Assembly (NCBI RefSeq): GCF_003651185.1
Contig: NZ_RCDC01000005.1
Location: forward strand, 248,001 to 312,000
Direction: 5' to 3'
DNA length: 64,000 nucleotides
DNA from: Stenotrophomonas rhizophila
Lineage (GTDB): Bacteria > Pseudomonadota > Gammaproteobacteria > Xanthomonadales > Xanthomonadaceae
Made by a program: the position numbers and the translations under genes. Of this stretch, positions 7,760 to 16,815 are shown piece by piece. How positions within the stretch are numbered: the stretch's first letter is position 1; every line of letters starts with the position of its first letter. A model generated the notes under the pieces. That model ran no database searches. It was not told the DNA's origin and worked only from the letters and a program-made list of their open reading frames with translations.

Positions 7760-8215
7760 ATGCCGCTGCATGCGGTCGCTTATATCAGCGACGCTATCGA
7801 CGGAATCGAAACGTCTGATATCGATCAGATCCTGCGAGCAGCGATGGGGTTCAACAAAGTGGCAGGCGTGACCGGCGTGCTGATGTTCGACGGCCGGTGT
7901 TTCCTGCAGTACTTCGAAGGCCCGGAGGACGGTGTCGATTCGGTGTTCCAGCGCGTGTTCAACGCGCGCATCCATACGAATCTGCGCGAACTCGCGCGCG
8001 GATCAGTGGAGACCCGCCATTTCCCCCAATGGACGATGGCGTCGGCAGCGCTCGAACCGGATGCGCTTGCGCGTATCGTCGAGGCGCCCTGGCAGGGGTT
8101 CCAACATCGGTGTTCCGAGCAAGGCGACATGCCCGCCGGGTTTGGTCGTCTGCTGGAGGCATGGACAGGTGTTTCCGGCGAGTTGGAACCGGCGGCAGTG
8201 ACATTGGGTTCGTAA
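7760..8215 (+). CDS. Stand-alone BLUF-domain blue-light sensor (paralogue 2)
   Basis: This 151-residue protein starts MPLHAVAYIS, almost the same as paralogue 1 at 1866. It keeps every flavin-site residue: Tyr8, Asn32, Gln50 (FLQYFEG), Trp91 and Met93 (WTM). The C-terminal extension differs from that of paralogue 1, so the two may talk to different partners. The ATG at 7760 is chosen because homology with the paralogue starts there; the open frame back to 7649 runs into the preceding gene. A heptamer GCATAGT lies 28 bp upstream of the start, and the same heptamer lies 25 bp upstream of paralogue 1. It is a possible shared -10 element. Confidence 0.92.
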   Translation: MPLHAVAYISDAIDGIETSDIDQILRAAMGFNKVAGVTGVLMFDGRCFLQYFEGPEDGVDSVFQRVFNARIHTNLRELARGSVETRHFPQWTMASAALEPDALARIVEAPWQGFQHRCSEQGDMPAGFGRLLEAWTGVSGELEPAAVTLGS

Positions 8216-8273
8216 CGCAAAACAACGCTGGCCGTAACACAATGATCACGGTTGCACGCCTATCCTCTTTCTA

Positions 8274-8397
8274 CCAGCTGTGACCAGTCTTGCGGGGTTT
8301 ACCCTTGGAGGCTGTCTGAAAGGGTAGTAACCGCAGCTGGACCATTATTCCTTTGGCCGTCGTCCGTACTCTCCGCGGGCGGCGGCTTTGTTCTTTG
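8274..8397 (+). ncRNA. Candidate structured RNA (leader or small RNA) ending in an intrinsic terminator
   Basis: CCAGC (8274-8278) pairs with GCTGG (8336-8340), TGCGG (8291-8295) with CCGCA (8331-8335), and ACCCTT (8301-8306) with AAGGGT (8320-8325), giving one long interrupted hairpin. A strong terminator (8355-8397) follows 15 nt later. This sits in a 303-bp gap between the second BLUF gene and a UDP-sugar dehydrogenase gene. No coding pattern is seen. A TATCCT at 8261-8266 could be a -10, but no good -35 is visible. Either an independent small RNA or an attenuated leader would fit. Confidence 0.45.
8355..8397 (+). terminator. Strong intrinsic terminator upstream of the UDP-sugar dehydrogenase gene
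   Basis: GCCGTCGTCCG (8356-8366) pairs with CGGGCGGCGGC (8376-8386) using two G-U pairs, giving an 11-bp stem with a 9-nt loop. It is followed by TTTGTTCTTTG. It lies about 120 bp before the start codon at 8519 and about 140 bp after the BLUF stop. Confidence 0.7.
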
Positions 8398-8518
8398 TGG
8401 GGCAGGGTCGGGCGCGTTAGTCTTGCACCACCTGTCTCCCGGCTCCGTATCGCATGACGTATTCCCTGATGATGCCCCGCCTGATGGCTGGCCCGGTTCC
8501 GCGGTGCGGAGCCGCTCG

Positions 8519-9805
8519 ATGACGCACGCCATTTCCGCCGCGGTGTCCGCGCGCATCGGGGTCATCGGCCTCGGCTACGTTGGGCTGCCGTTGACGGTGA
8601 CCTTCGGCCGGCAGCAGGCCACGGTGGGCTACGACATCGATAACGCGCGGGTTGCCGAACTGCAGCGCGGCGTGGATCACACCCTGGAGCTGGAAGCCGA
8701 CGAGCTCGCTGCCGCGGTGCATGCCCGCTACACCGCCGATCCTTCGCAGCTGGCCGGGTGCAATGTCTACATCGTGACCGTGCCCACCCCGATCGATGCG
8801 CACGAGCAGCCCGATCTGGGGCCGCTGCGCAGTGCCAGCACCCTGATCGCCGGTCTGCTCACGCCGGGCGACATCGTGATCTACGAATCCACCGTCTACC
8901 CGGGCACGACAGAAGAAGTCTGCGTGCCGCTGCTGGAGGCGGGATCCGGGCTGCGCTTCAACGTCGATTTCTATTGCGGCTACAGCCCGGAACGGATCAA
9001 TCCGGGCGACCGCGAACGACGGTTGCCGGACATCCGCAAGATCACCTCCGGCTCGACGCCGGAAGTCGCCGCCGTGGTCGATGCCTTGTACAAGGGCATC
9101 ATCACGGCTGGCACCTGGCCGGCGCCCTCGATCCGCGTGGCCGAAGCGGCCAAGGTGATCGAGAACATCCAGCGCGACGTCAACATCGCGCTGGTCAACG
9201 AGCTGGCGTTGATCTTCGATCGGCTCGGCATCGATACCCAGGACGTGCTGGATGCGGCCGGCAGCAAGTGGAACTTCCTCCCGTTCCGCCCCGGCCTGGT
9301 CGGCGGCCACTGCATCGGCGTGGACCCGTACTACCTGCTGCACAAGTCCGAGAGCATGGGGTATCACCCGGACCTGATCCACACCGCGCGCCAGGTCAAC
9401 AACCGGGTCGGCGAGCATGTCGCACAACGCGTGCTGGCACTGCTGGCATCGCGCAGCATCGATGTCGCGCAGGCACGCGTGCTGGTGCTGGGGGTGACCT
9501 TCAAGGAGAACTGCCCGGACCTGCGCAACAGCCGCGCGTTGGAACTGGCGCAGCGCCTGCAGGCCTGTGGCGCCCGGGTGGACGTGCAGGACCCGTGGGT
9601 CGGGCCGGCCGCACTGGCCGATGCGGGCGTGCGCTGGGTCGATGCCCCGGATGCGGCCGGCTATGACGCCGTCGTGCTGGCGGTGGCGCATGATCGTTTC
9701 CGTGCCTTCGACGCCGCGCAGGTGCGCGCGCTGCTCACGCCGGGCGGTGTGGTGTACGACGTCAAATCCGTGTGGCCCCGGGAAGTGGTGGACGACCGCC
9801 TGTAG
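8519..9805 (+). CDS. tviB: UDP-N-acetyl-hexosamine 6-dehydrogenase, TviB/WbpO type
   Basis: This NAD-dependent cytoplasmic enzyme oxidises a UDP-N-acetyl sugar to the uronic acid for surface polysaccharide synthesis. The 428 residues show the Rossmann motif GVIGLGYVGLP, the YSPERINPGD segment and the catalytic cysteine C265 in GGHCIGVDPYYL. The C-terminal domain carries VLGVTFKENCPDLRNS. The ATG at 8519 is chosen because the family begins there and the upstream frame runs through a terminator. It stands alone, with no epimerase or glycosyltransferase next to it, which is unusual for this gene. Substrate (GlcNAc or GalNAc) cannot be told from sequence. Confidence 0.88.
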   Translation: MTHAISAAVSARIGVIGLGYVGLPLTVTFGRQQATVGYDIDNARVAELQRGVDHTLELEADELAAAVHARYTADPSQLAGCNVYIVTVPTPIDAHEQPDLGPLRSASTLIAGLLTPGDIVIYESTVYPGTTEEVCVPLLEAGSGLRFNVDFYCGYSPERINPGDRERRLPDIRKITSGSTPEVAAVVDALYKGIITAGTWPAPSIRVAEAAKVIENIQRDVNIALVNELALIFDRLGIDTQDVLDAAGSKWNFLPFRPGLVGGHCIGVDPYYLLHKSESMGYHPDLIHTARQVNNRVGEHVAQRVLALLASRSIDVAQARVLVLGVTFKENCPDLRNSRALELAQRLQACGARVDVQDPWVGPAALADAGVRWVDAPDAAGYDAVVLAVAHDRFRAFDAAQVRALLTPGGVVYDVKSVWPREVVDDRL

Positions 9806-9836
9806 ACTCGGGGGCAGCTATTGATTGAGGAAAGCC

Positions 9837-11459
9837 ATGCATCGCTATCTCGCGTATCTGCTCGCCATCCTGTTGTTCCCGGTCTGCGTGTGGTTGGCCA
9901 CGATCTGGCCCGCCTGGTACTGGGGCGTCGGCGTGACGGCGTTGCTGGTGCTGCTGGGCACCTGGGATCTGCTGCAGAAGCGCAGCACGCTGCGGCGCAA
10001 CTATCCGGTGATGGCCCACTTCCGCTACGGGCTGGAATCGATCGGGCCGGAGATCCGCCAGTACTTCGTGCAGAGCGATCTGGAGGATGTGCCGTTCTCG
10101 CGCCAGCAGCGCGCGCTGATCTACCAGCGCTCCAAGAATGAAATGGACGTGGTGCCGTTCGGCACGCTGCGCAGCACCTATGCGGTGGACTACGAGTGGA
10201 TCAACCATTCGCTGGCGCCGACCGAGATCGGCCACCACGATTTCCGCATCCAGATCGGCCCGAACTGCGCCAAGCCGTATTCGGCCAGTGTGTTCAACAT
10301 CTCCGCGATGAGCTTCGGCTCGTTGTCGGCGAACGCGATCCGCGCCCTCAACGAAGGCGCGCGCCGTGGCAGCTTCTATCACGACACCGGCGAAGGCTCG
10401 ATTTCGCCGTATCACCGCGAAATGGGCGGCGACCTGGTCTGGGAAATCGGCTCGGGTTACTTCGGGTGCCGTGACGATGCCGGTGGTTTCAGCGAAGAGA
10501 AGTTCGTCGCCAACGCCACCCATGATCAGGTCAAGATGATCGAGATCAAGCTCTCGCAGGGCGCCAAGCCCGGCCATGGCGGCGTGCTGCCGGCGGCGAA
10601 AGTGAGCGAAGAGATTTCGATCACCCGCGGCGTGCCGATGGGCGTGGATTGCGTATCGCCGTCCAAGCACAGCGCGTTCAATACGCCGGTGGAACTGCTG
10701 CAGTTCGTTGCGCGGCTGCGGGAGTTGTCCGGCGGCAAGCCGGTCGGGTTCAAGCTGGCCATCGGTCACCCCTGGGAGTGGTTCGGTATCGCCAAGGCGA
10801 TGCAGGAAACCGGGCTGCTGCCGGATTTCATCGTGGTCGATGGCGCCGAGGGCGGTACCGGTGCGGCGCCGGCCGAGTTCATCGATCACGTGGGGGTGCC
10901 GATGCACGAAGCGCTGTTGCTGGTGCACAACACGCTGGTCGGGCTGGACCTGCGCGATCGCATCCGTGTGGGTGCGGCGGGCAAGGTCACCAGTGCCTTC
11001 GAGATCGCACGCACCATCGCGTTGGGCGCGGACTGGTGCAATGCCGGGCGTGGCTTCATGTTCGCGCTGGGCTGCATCCAGTCGCTGAGCTGCCACAGCG
11101 ATAAATGCCCGACCGGCATCGCCACGCAGAATCCGCATCGCTGGCGTCACCTGGACGCGGCCGACAAGGCCACGCGCGTGCACAACTACCATGAGAACAC
11201 CTTGCGCGCGCTGCGCGACCTGCTGTGCGCGGCCGGCTTGAACGATCCTTCCGAGCTGGGCCCGGAGCACATCCTGCGCCGCGTCTCGCCGGTGGAAATC
11301 CGCTCACTGGCCTCGCTGTACCGCTATCTGGCCCCGGGCGAGCTGCTGCGCAAAGTGCCCGACCATGCGGTCTTCCACGATTACTGGGCCGATGCGCGCA
11401 GCGATTCGTTCCAGCCGCCGGCGCGCATCCAGGCGCTGCGGACGAGCAAATCGCGATGA
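9837..11459 (+). CDS. Membrane-anchored glutamate-synthase-like FMN/Fe-S oxidoreductase
   Basis: The protein (540 aa) has one or two N-terminal transmembrane helices (residues about 4-45) and then a domain like the FMN-binding half of the glutamate synthase large subunit. Visible features are PYSASVFNISAMSFGSLS, GAKPGHGG, PMGVDCVSPSKHSAF and VDGAEGGTGAAP. The cysteine pattern CIQSLSCHSDKC would hold a 3Fe-4S cluster. The glutaminase and C-terminal GltB domains are missing, so it is not a normal glutamate synthase; substrate unknown. The ATG at 9837 has a GAGGAAA ribosome-binding site. Its stop overlaps the next start by ATGA. Confidence 0.85.
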   Translation: MHRYLAYLLAILLFPVCVWLATIWPAWYWGVGVTALLVLLGTWDLLQKRSTLRRNYPVMAHFRYGLESIGPEIRQYFVQSDLEDVPFSRQQRALIYQRSKNEMDVVPFGTLRSTYAVDYEWINHSLAPTEIGHHDFRIQIGPNCAKPYSASVFNISAMSFGSLSANAIRALNEGARRGSFYHDTGEGSISPYHREMGGDLVWEIGSGYFGCRDDAGGFSEEKFVANATHDQVKMIEIKLSQGAKPGHGGVLPAAKVSEEISITRGVPMGVDCVSPSKHSAFNTPVELLQFVARLRELSGGKPVGFKLAIGHPWEWFGIAKAMQETGLLPDFIVVDGAEGGTGAAPAEFIDHVGVPMHEALLLVHNTLVGLDLRDRIRVGAAGKVTSAFEIARTIALGADWCNAGRGFMFALGCIQSLSCHSDKCPTGIATQNPHRWRHLDAADKATRVHNYHENTLRALRDLLCAAGLNDPSELGPEHILRRVSPVEIRSLASLYRYLAPGELLRKVPDHAVFHDYWADARSDSFQPPARIQALRTSKSR

Positions 11460-11935
11460 CCGATGCGCGCGACGTGCGTTTGCGCGTTGGCCGTGCCGAG
11501 GAGGCGGACAGACTGTGGCTGCTGCGCACGCGCTGCGTACGTGAACTGTGCAGCGCGGCCTATCCGCCGGAGGTGATCGGGCCGTGGTCGGCCTCACCGC
11601 CGCCGGAACACTACCGCGCGCTGCTCGCCGCCGGCGGCGGCGTGATTGCCGAAGATGCCGATGGCGCACTGTTGGGCTACGGCGTGATCGATCTGGCCGG
11701 CAACGAGATCGATGCATTGTTCGTCGATCCCGACTGTGGCGGCCGTGGCATCGGCCTGACCTTGATGCAGGCCATGCAGGCGCTTGCGGATCCGGCGCGG
11801 CCGTTGGTGCTCTCGGCCTCGCTCAATGCGGTCCCGTTCTATCGTCGCTGTGGTTTTGAAGTGCTGCGCGAGGAGGACTACCCGCACCCCAGCGGCGTGT
11901 CGCTCGCCTCGGTGCGGATGCAGCGCGGGCGCTGA
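11456..11935 (+). CDS. GNAT family N-acetyltransferase
   Basis: A 159-residue single-domain GNAT, with the acetyl-CoA binding loop CGGRGIGLTLMQ (Q/R-x-x-G-x-G/A type) and the typical C-terminal NAVPFYRRCGFEV strand. It uses acetyl-CoA to acetylate an unknown amine. Its ATG overlaps the stop of the glutamate-synthase-like gene (ATGA), so the pair is translationally coupled and may share a substrate. The unit ends in a REP doublet. Confidence 0.85.
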   Translation: MTDARDVRLRVGRAEEADRLWLLRTRCVRELCSAAYPPEVIGPWSASPPPEHYRALLAAGGGVIAEDADGALLGYGVIDLAGNEIDALFVDPDCGGRGIGLTLMQAMQALADPARPLVLSASLNAVPFYRRCGFEVLREEDYPHPSGVSLASVRMQRGR

Positions 11936-11936
11936 T

Positions 11937-12032
11937 GCCGGCCAGCGGCCGGCACTACCGATTGCATGTCCTGACAGGCGGTCCGGCACGCCACGGTGCG
12001 CACTACCTCGGTAGTGCCGGCCGCTGGCCGGC
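11937..12032. repeat. SMAG-type REP doublet (inverted pair)
   Basis: A 22-bp unit headed by GTAG and followed by TGCCGGCCGCTGGCCGGC lies at 12011-12032. Its exact reverse complement lies at 11937-11958. Each unit can fold into a hairpin. The pair fills the gap between two convergent genes. The GTAG head and GCC-rich palindrome match the SMAG elements reported in Stenotrophomonas maltophilia. An identical pair lies at 59430-59501. Confidence 0.88.
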
Positions 12033-12042
12033 ACCTCTCGAT

Positions 12043-13290
12043 TCACGCCTGCGCCAACCACGCCACCACGCCACGCCCGGCGCGCAGCCCGCTGGCAAAG
12101 CAGGCGGTCAGCAGATAGCCGCCGGTCGGCGCTTCCCAGTCCAGCATCTCGCCGGCACAGAAGGTGCCCGGGCGCCCGCGCAGCATCAGCTGCGTATCCA
12201 GCGCTTCCAGGCGCACGCCGCCGGCGGTGCTGATCACTTCATCGATCGGGCGCGGGTGCTGCAGGGCCAGCGGCAGGCGCTTGAGCGCATGCGCGATCTG
12301 GTCCAGCGGCAATTGCCCGGCCTCGCGACCCAGTACCTCGAACAGCAGCGCGGATTTGACCCCGCCCAGGCCCAGCTGGCGGCGCAGGACCTCGCCGAAA
12401 CTTCGGCCCTGGCGTGGCTTGCCCAGTTTCTCCGCTACCTGCGCTTCGGTCTGGCCCGGCAGCAGGTCCAGCTGCAGGGTCACCTGGCCGTCGCGGGCCA
12501 GGCCGTCGCGCAGATCGGCCGACAGCGCGTAGATCAGGCTGCCTTCGATGCCGGTCGCGGTGATCACGCATTCGCCCTGCAGCGAGCGCGCTTCACCCTG
12601 CAGGTCGGTCCAGTGCGCCACCACCGGCTTGAGCGGGGCACCCGCCTGGCGCTCGCTGAAGTAGGGCGTCCAGCCGATGTCGAAGCCACAGTTGGCCGGC
12701 TTCAGCGGGGCGATGTCGATGCCGCTGGCGGTCATCGGCGCTACCCACGCACCATCCGAGCCGAGCTCCGGCCAACTGCCACCGCCGAGCGCGAACACCA
12801 CCGCATCGGCCGTGATCGTGGTCGTGCCCTCGGGGGTCTCAAAGCGCGGTGCGCCCGCGTCATCCCAGCCAGTCCAGCGGTGCTGCACGTGGAAGCGCAC
12901 CCCCTGTTCCTTCAGCCGGCGCACCCAGCCGCGCAACAGCGGGGCGGCCTTGCGGTCGACCGGGAACACACGTCCCGAACTACCCACATAGGTGTCCACG
13001 CCGAACGCCAGCGCCCAGGCACGCAGCGCCTCGCCATCGAAATCGGCCAACCAGCCGCCCACTGCCTCCGCGCGCTCGCGGTAGCGCGAGACGAACACCT
13101 CACGCGCATCGGAGTGGGTCAGGTTGAGGCCGCCTTTGCCGGCGATCAGGAACTTGCGGCCGGGCGACCCCTTGGCTTCGTACAGATCGACCATGTGGCC
13201 GGCAGCGCGCACGGTTTCCGCCGCCATCAGGCCGGCGGGGCCGCCGCCGATGATCGCGACCCGGCGTGGGGTGTTCACGGCAATGCTCAT
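12043..13290 (-). CDS. BaiN/HI0933-type FAD-dependent oxidoreductase (TIGR03862-like)
   Basis: The 415-residue flavoprotein has an N-terminal FAD dinucleotide motif, RVAIIGGGPAGLMAAE, the GRKFLIAGKGGLNLTH segment, and VFALGGGSWPELGSDG. The end of the protein shows the FAD motif FCAGEMLDWEAPTGGYLL. Family members are soluble and mostly uncharacterised. The ATG at 13290 is chosen because the Rossmann motif begins a few residues after it; the longer frame reads into the neighbouring gene. It is convergent with the GNAT gene, and the upstream FKBP gene on the same strand is 10 bp away, so the two are probably co-transcribed. Confidence 0.85.
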   Translation of the reverse strand: MSIAVNTPRRVAIIGGGPAGLMAAETVRAAGHMVDLYEAKGSPGRKFLIAGKGGLNLTHSDAREVFVSRYRERAEAVGGWLADFDGEALRAWALAFGVDTYVGSSGRVFPVDRKAAPLLRGWVRRLKEQGVRFHVQHRWTGWDDAGAPRFETPEGTTTITADAVVFALGGGSWPELGSDGAWVAPMTASGIDIAPLKPANCGFDIGWTPYFSERQAGAPLKPVVAHWTDLQGEARSLQGECVITATGIEGSLIYALSADLRDGLARDGQVTLQLDLLPGQTEAQVAEKLGKPRQGRSFGEVLRRQLGLGGVKSALLFEVLGREAGQLPLDQIAHALKRLPLALQHPRPIDEVISTAGGVRLEALDTQLMLRGRPGTFCAGEMLDWEAPTGGYLLTACFASGLRAGRGVVAWLAQA

Positions 13291-13300
13291 GCAGGCAGGA

Positions 13301-13741
13301 TCAATGCGGCTTGACGTCGAGCAGTTCGACATCGAACACCAGCGAGGCGTTCGGCGCGATCGGGCCGGCACCCCGTGCGCCGTAGCCATACTCGGCCGGA
13401 ATCATCAGGGTGCGCTTGCCGCCGACCTTCATGCCGGCAAAGCCTTCGTCCCAGCCCTTGATGACCTGGCCCTGGCCGAGGTTGAAGGTGAAGGGCTCGC
13501 CGCGGTCGACCGAGCTGTCGAACTTGTCGCCATGCTTGTCGGCGGTGCGCTCGTCGTAGATCCACCCGGTGTAATGCACGGTGACCTTGCTGCCGGGCGT
13601 AGCCTCGGCGCCGGTGCCCGGCTGGGTATCGATCTTCTCGAACTGCGCGATGCTGCCACCGGGCGGCGGGCCGGGCGGGGTGCAGGCAGCCAGCAGCGAC
13701 AACATCAGGGGGGCGAGCAGGTAACGCGGCAGACGGCGCAT
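13301..13741 (-). CDS. FKBP-type peptidyl-prolyl cis-trans isomerase, predicted lipoprotein
   Basis: The 146-residue product begins with a lipoprotein signal peptide and lipobox LLAAC (Cys about 20), then a Pro/Gly linker. A complete FKBP domain follows: [48 protein letters not shown] and [10 protein letters not shown]. It likely helps protein folding in the periplasm. The ATG at 13741 is chosen because it places the signal peptide correctly. It is divergent from the next gene. Confidence 0.9.
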   Translation of the reverse strand: MRRLPRYLLAPLMLSLLAACTPPGPPPGGSIAQFEKIDTQPGTGAEATPGSKVTVHYTGWIYDERTADKHGDKFDSSVDRGEPFTFNLGQGQVIKGWDEGFAGMKVGGKRTLMIPAEYGYGARGAGPIAPNASLVFDVELLDVKPH

Positions 13742-13808
13742 GGGCGGGCTCCGGATCCAAAAAACGGGGACGCAAGGGTAGCGCATCGCCGGGCGCTATC
13801 ATGGGCGC

Positions 13809-14174
13809 ATGTCGAAACTGCTGCTCAACCTGCGCAATGTCGCGGACGATGAAATCCAGGATGTCACCGCCCTGCTGGACAAGGCGGGCATCGCCCACTA
13901 CCGCACCGAGCCCAGCCCCTGGGGAATCTCCTTTGGCGGGATCTGGGTCCGCGATGACGCCGATCACCCCCGGGCCAAGGCGCTGATGGCCGAGTACCAG
14001 CAGGCACGCGGCGAGCGCGTCCGCGGTGAGCGTGAGGCCGCGCTGCGCGAAGGCACGGCCGAAACCTTCGGCAGCCTGATCCGGCGGCGCCCGGTGTTCG
14101 TGGTGGCGGTGCTGCTCGGCATGGCCGTCGCGACCGCGCTGGTGCTGCTGCCGTTCGTGCTGCTGCGCGGCTGA
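13809..14174 (+). CDS. Small membrane-anchored protein, DUF6164-like
   Basis: The 121-residue protein has an N-terminal region (LLLNLRNVADDEIQDVTALLDKAGI) resembling proteins with a DUF2007-like fold. A charged linker rich in Arg and Glu follows, and one C-terminal transmembrane helix (about residues 95-118). Proteins like this are common in Xanthomonadaceae and lack an assigned function; the family name is from memory. It has a short spacing to the tRNA-modifying enzyme gene downstream. Confidence 0.7.
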   Translation: MSKLLLNLRNVADDEIQDVTALLDKAGIAHYRTEPSPWGISFGGIWVRDDADHPRAKALMAEYQQARGERVRGEREAALREGTAETFGSLIRRRPVFVVAVLLGMAVATALVLLPFVLLRG

Positions 14175-14223
14175 TTCCCGGGCGGGTCAGGCGTAGCGCC
14201 TGCCCAGCGGCTAAAATGACGGG

Positions 14224-14976
14224 ATGATCGCCAATACCGCCGCCTACCACTTCACCCCCGTCGCCGACCCGGACGCGCTGTGCGCGACCCTGCTGGAACG
14301 GGCGACCGCCGCGCAGCTGCGCGGCACGATCCTGGTGGCGGGCGAGGGCATCAACCTGTTCCTGGCCGGCGCCGAGCCGCAGATCGACGGCTTCTACGCC
14401 GCCCTGCGCGCCGATGCGCGGTTTGCCGGGCTGCGGGTGAAGACCAGCTACAGCCAGATGCAGCCGTTCGCCCGGCTCAAGGCCAAGGTCAAGCCGGAGA
14501 TCATCAGTTTCCGCATCGACGACGGCCAGCCGCTGGCCTACCCGCGCGCGCCCTCGATCGATCCGGCCACGGTGCAGCGCTGGCTGCGCCAGGGGCACGA
14601 CGACGCCGGCAAGCCGGTGGTGATGCTGGACACCCGCAATACCCAGGAAATCGAGTACGGCACCTTTCAGCACGCACTGGTGCTGCCGATCACCAAGTTC
14701 ACCGATCTGCCCGAGGCCCTGGCCCCGCACCGCGAAGCGCTCAAGGACAGCACCGTGGTCAGCTTCTGCACCGGCGGCATCCGCTGCGAGAAGGCGGCGC
14801 TGTGGATGCGCAACGATGGCATGGACAACGTCCTGCAGCTGGACGGCGGCATCCTGGGCTATTTCGAGGCCGTAGGCGGTGAGGGGTATGACGGCCGCTG
14901 CTTCGTCTTCGACGAGCGCGTGGCGCTGGATGCGGCCCTGCAGCCCCTGGTCGACCAGGACGCCGGCGCCGCCTGA
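14224..14976 (+). CDS. trhO: tRNA uridine(34) hydroxylase, rhodanese-related
   Basis: TrhO (YceA) uses O2 to hydroxylate the wobble uridine of several tRNAs, the first step toward 5-(carboxy)methoxyuridine. The 250 residues have the N-terminal acylphosphatase-like domain (GTILVAGEGINLFLAG) and a C-terminal rhodanese domain. The active-site loop is C182-TGGIR-C188, matching the family. Standard length and domain order; the start is the ATG at 14224. Confidence 0.9.
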   Translation: MIANTAAYHFTPVADPDALCATLLERATAAQLRGTILVAGEGINLFLAGAEPQIDGFYAALRADARFAGLRVKTSYSQMQPFARLKAKVKPEIISFRIDDGQPLAYPRAPSIDPATVQRWLRQGHDDAGKPVVMLDTRNTQEIEYGTFQHALVLPITKFTDLPEALAPHREALKDSTVVSFCTGGIRCEKAALWMRNDGMDNVLQLDGGILGYFEAVGGEGYDGRCFVFDERVALDAALQPLVDQDAGAA

Positions 14977-15030
14977 GCCCTCTTCACGGCGTTGATTGTC
15001 CTGAATCGTCGCGAGACGGAAATCAGCGTC

Positions 15031-15060
15031 TTGCCACCTGCGCCTTGTGGGCGGTGGCAA
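15031..15060. repeat. Perfect 8-bp hairpin upstream of a luciferase-like gene
   Basis: TTGCCACC (15031-15038) and GGTGGCAA (15053-15060) are exact reverse complements, 55 bp before the ATG at 15115. There is no T-run on either side, so it is more likely an operator or a leader structure than a terminator. Confidence 0.45.
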
Positions 15061-15114
15061 ACCGGCCGGACAGCCCCATCTCAGTGGGATATCTCCTGGT
15101 TGGAACGAGCATTC

Positions 15115-16107
<993 letters not shown>

Positions 16108-16204
16108 GGCTGGCGCGGCGTGCGAAGAAGGCGTGACCGCGCGGTTCACGTCGTCGTAGCTGCCGATCGGCTGTGATGGTGGCTCCCCTTACAGGAGCCA
16201 CCCC

Positions 16205-16714
16205 ATGGCCGAGCACGATCGTCAGCAACACATCAAACAACTGGCCGAGCTGATCCGCGGTGTGGACATCGCGATGTTCACCACGGTCGGTGCGGACGGA
16301 CGCTTGTTCAGTCGTCCGCTGGGCACGCAGGAAGTCGAATTCGATGGCGACCTGTGGTTCGCCACCGGGGCCGACAGCCCGAAGATCGCGGAAATCACCG
16401 CCAACCCGCGCGTCAACGTGGCCTACGCGTCGCCGTCGGGCAATACCTATGTCTCGGTCTCGGGTACCGCGCGGGTGGTCAATGACCGCGCCAAGATCGA
16501 CGAACTCTGGTCGCCGGCAATGAAGATCTTCTTCCCCGGCGGCAAGGACGACCCGAACCTGCGCCTGATCCATGTCAGCGCCGAATCGGCCGAGTACTGG
16601 GATGGCCCGGGCGGCCTGCTGGGCAAGGCGCTGTATTTCGTGCTGTCGGCGGTGACCGATGATCCGGGCGCGATGTCCGACACCGGCACGGTGGATCTCA
16701 AGCCCGGCGCGTAA
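16205..16714 (+). CDS. Pyridoxamine 5'-phosphate oxidase-like general stress protein
   Basis: The 169-residue protein has the split-barrel FMN-binding fold: DIAMFTTVGADGRLFSRPLGTQEVEFDGDLWFAT near the N-terminus, then NVAYASPSGNTYVSVSGTARVV. It resembles the general stress protein 26 family, of which a Xanthomonas member is known to bind FMN without pyridoxamine phosphate oxidase activity. The ribosome-binding site ACAGGAGCC lies just upstream. A terminator follows the gene. Confidence 0.87.
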   Translation: MAEHDRQQHIKQLAELIRGVDIAMFTTVGADGRLFSRPLGTQEVEFDGDLWFATGADSPKIAEITANPRVNVAYASPSGNTYVSVSGTARVVNDRAKIDELWSPAMKIFFPGGKDDPNLRLIHVSAESAEYWDGPGGLLGKALYFVLSAVTDDPGAMSDTGTVDLKPGA

Positions 16715-16757
16715 CCGGGTTCACAGGGCCGGCCTTGCGCCGGCCATTGTTGTGCTG

Positions 16758-16783
16758 AAGCCGGCCGCGGGGTCGGCTTTTTT
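16758..16783 (+). terminator. Intrinsic terminator
   Basis: AAGCCG (16758-16763) pairs with CGGCTT (16774-16779), and the T-run extends to 16783. It follows the stress-protein gene. A second GC-rich hairpin (GGCCGGCC...CCGGCC) lies just before it. Confidence 0.75.
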
Positions 16784-16815
16784 CATGGCGCGTCGCGTGC
16801 CGGGGTGTGCCGGCG

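Noticed and set aside
8252-8518. An 89-codon N-terminal extension of the UDP-sugar dehydrogenase
   Set aside because: The frame runs through a strong terminator and a structured RNA element, and the family begins at the ATG at 8519.
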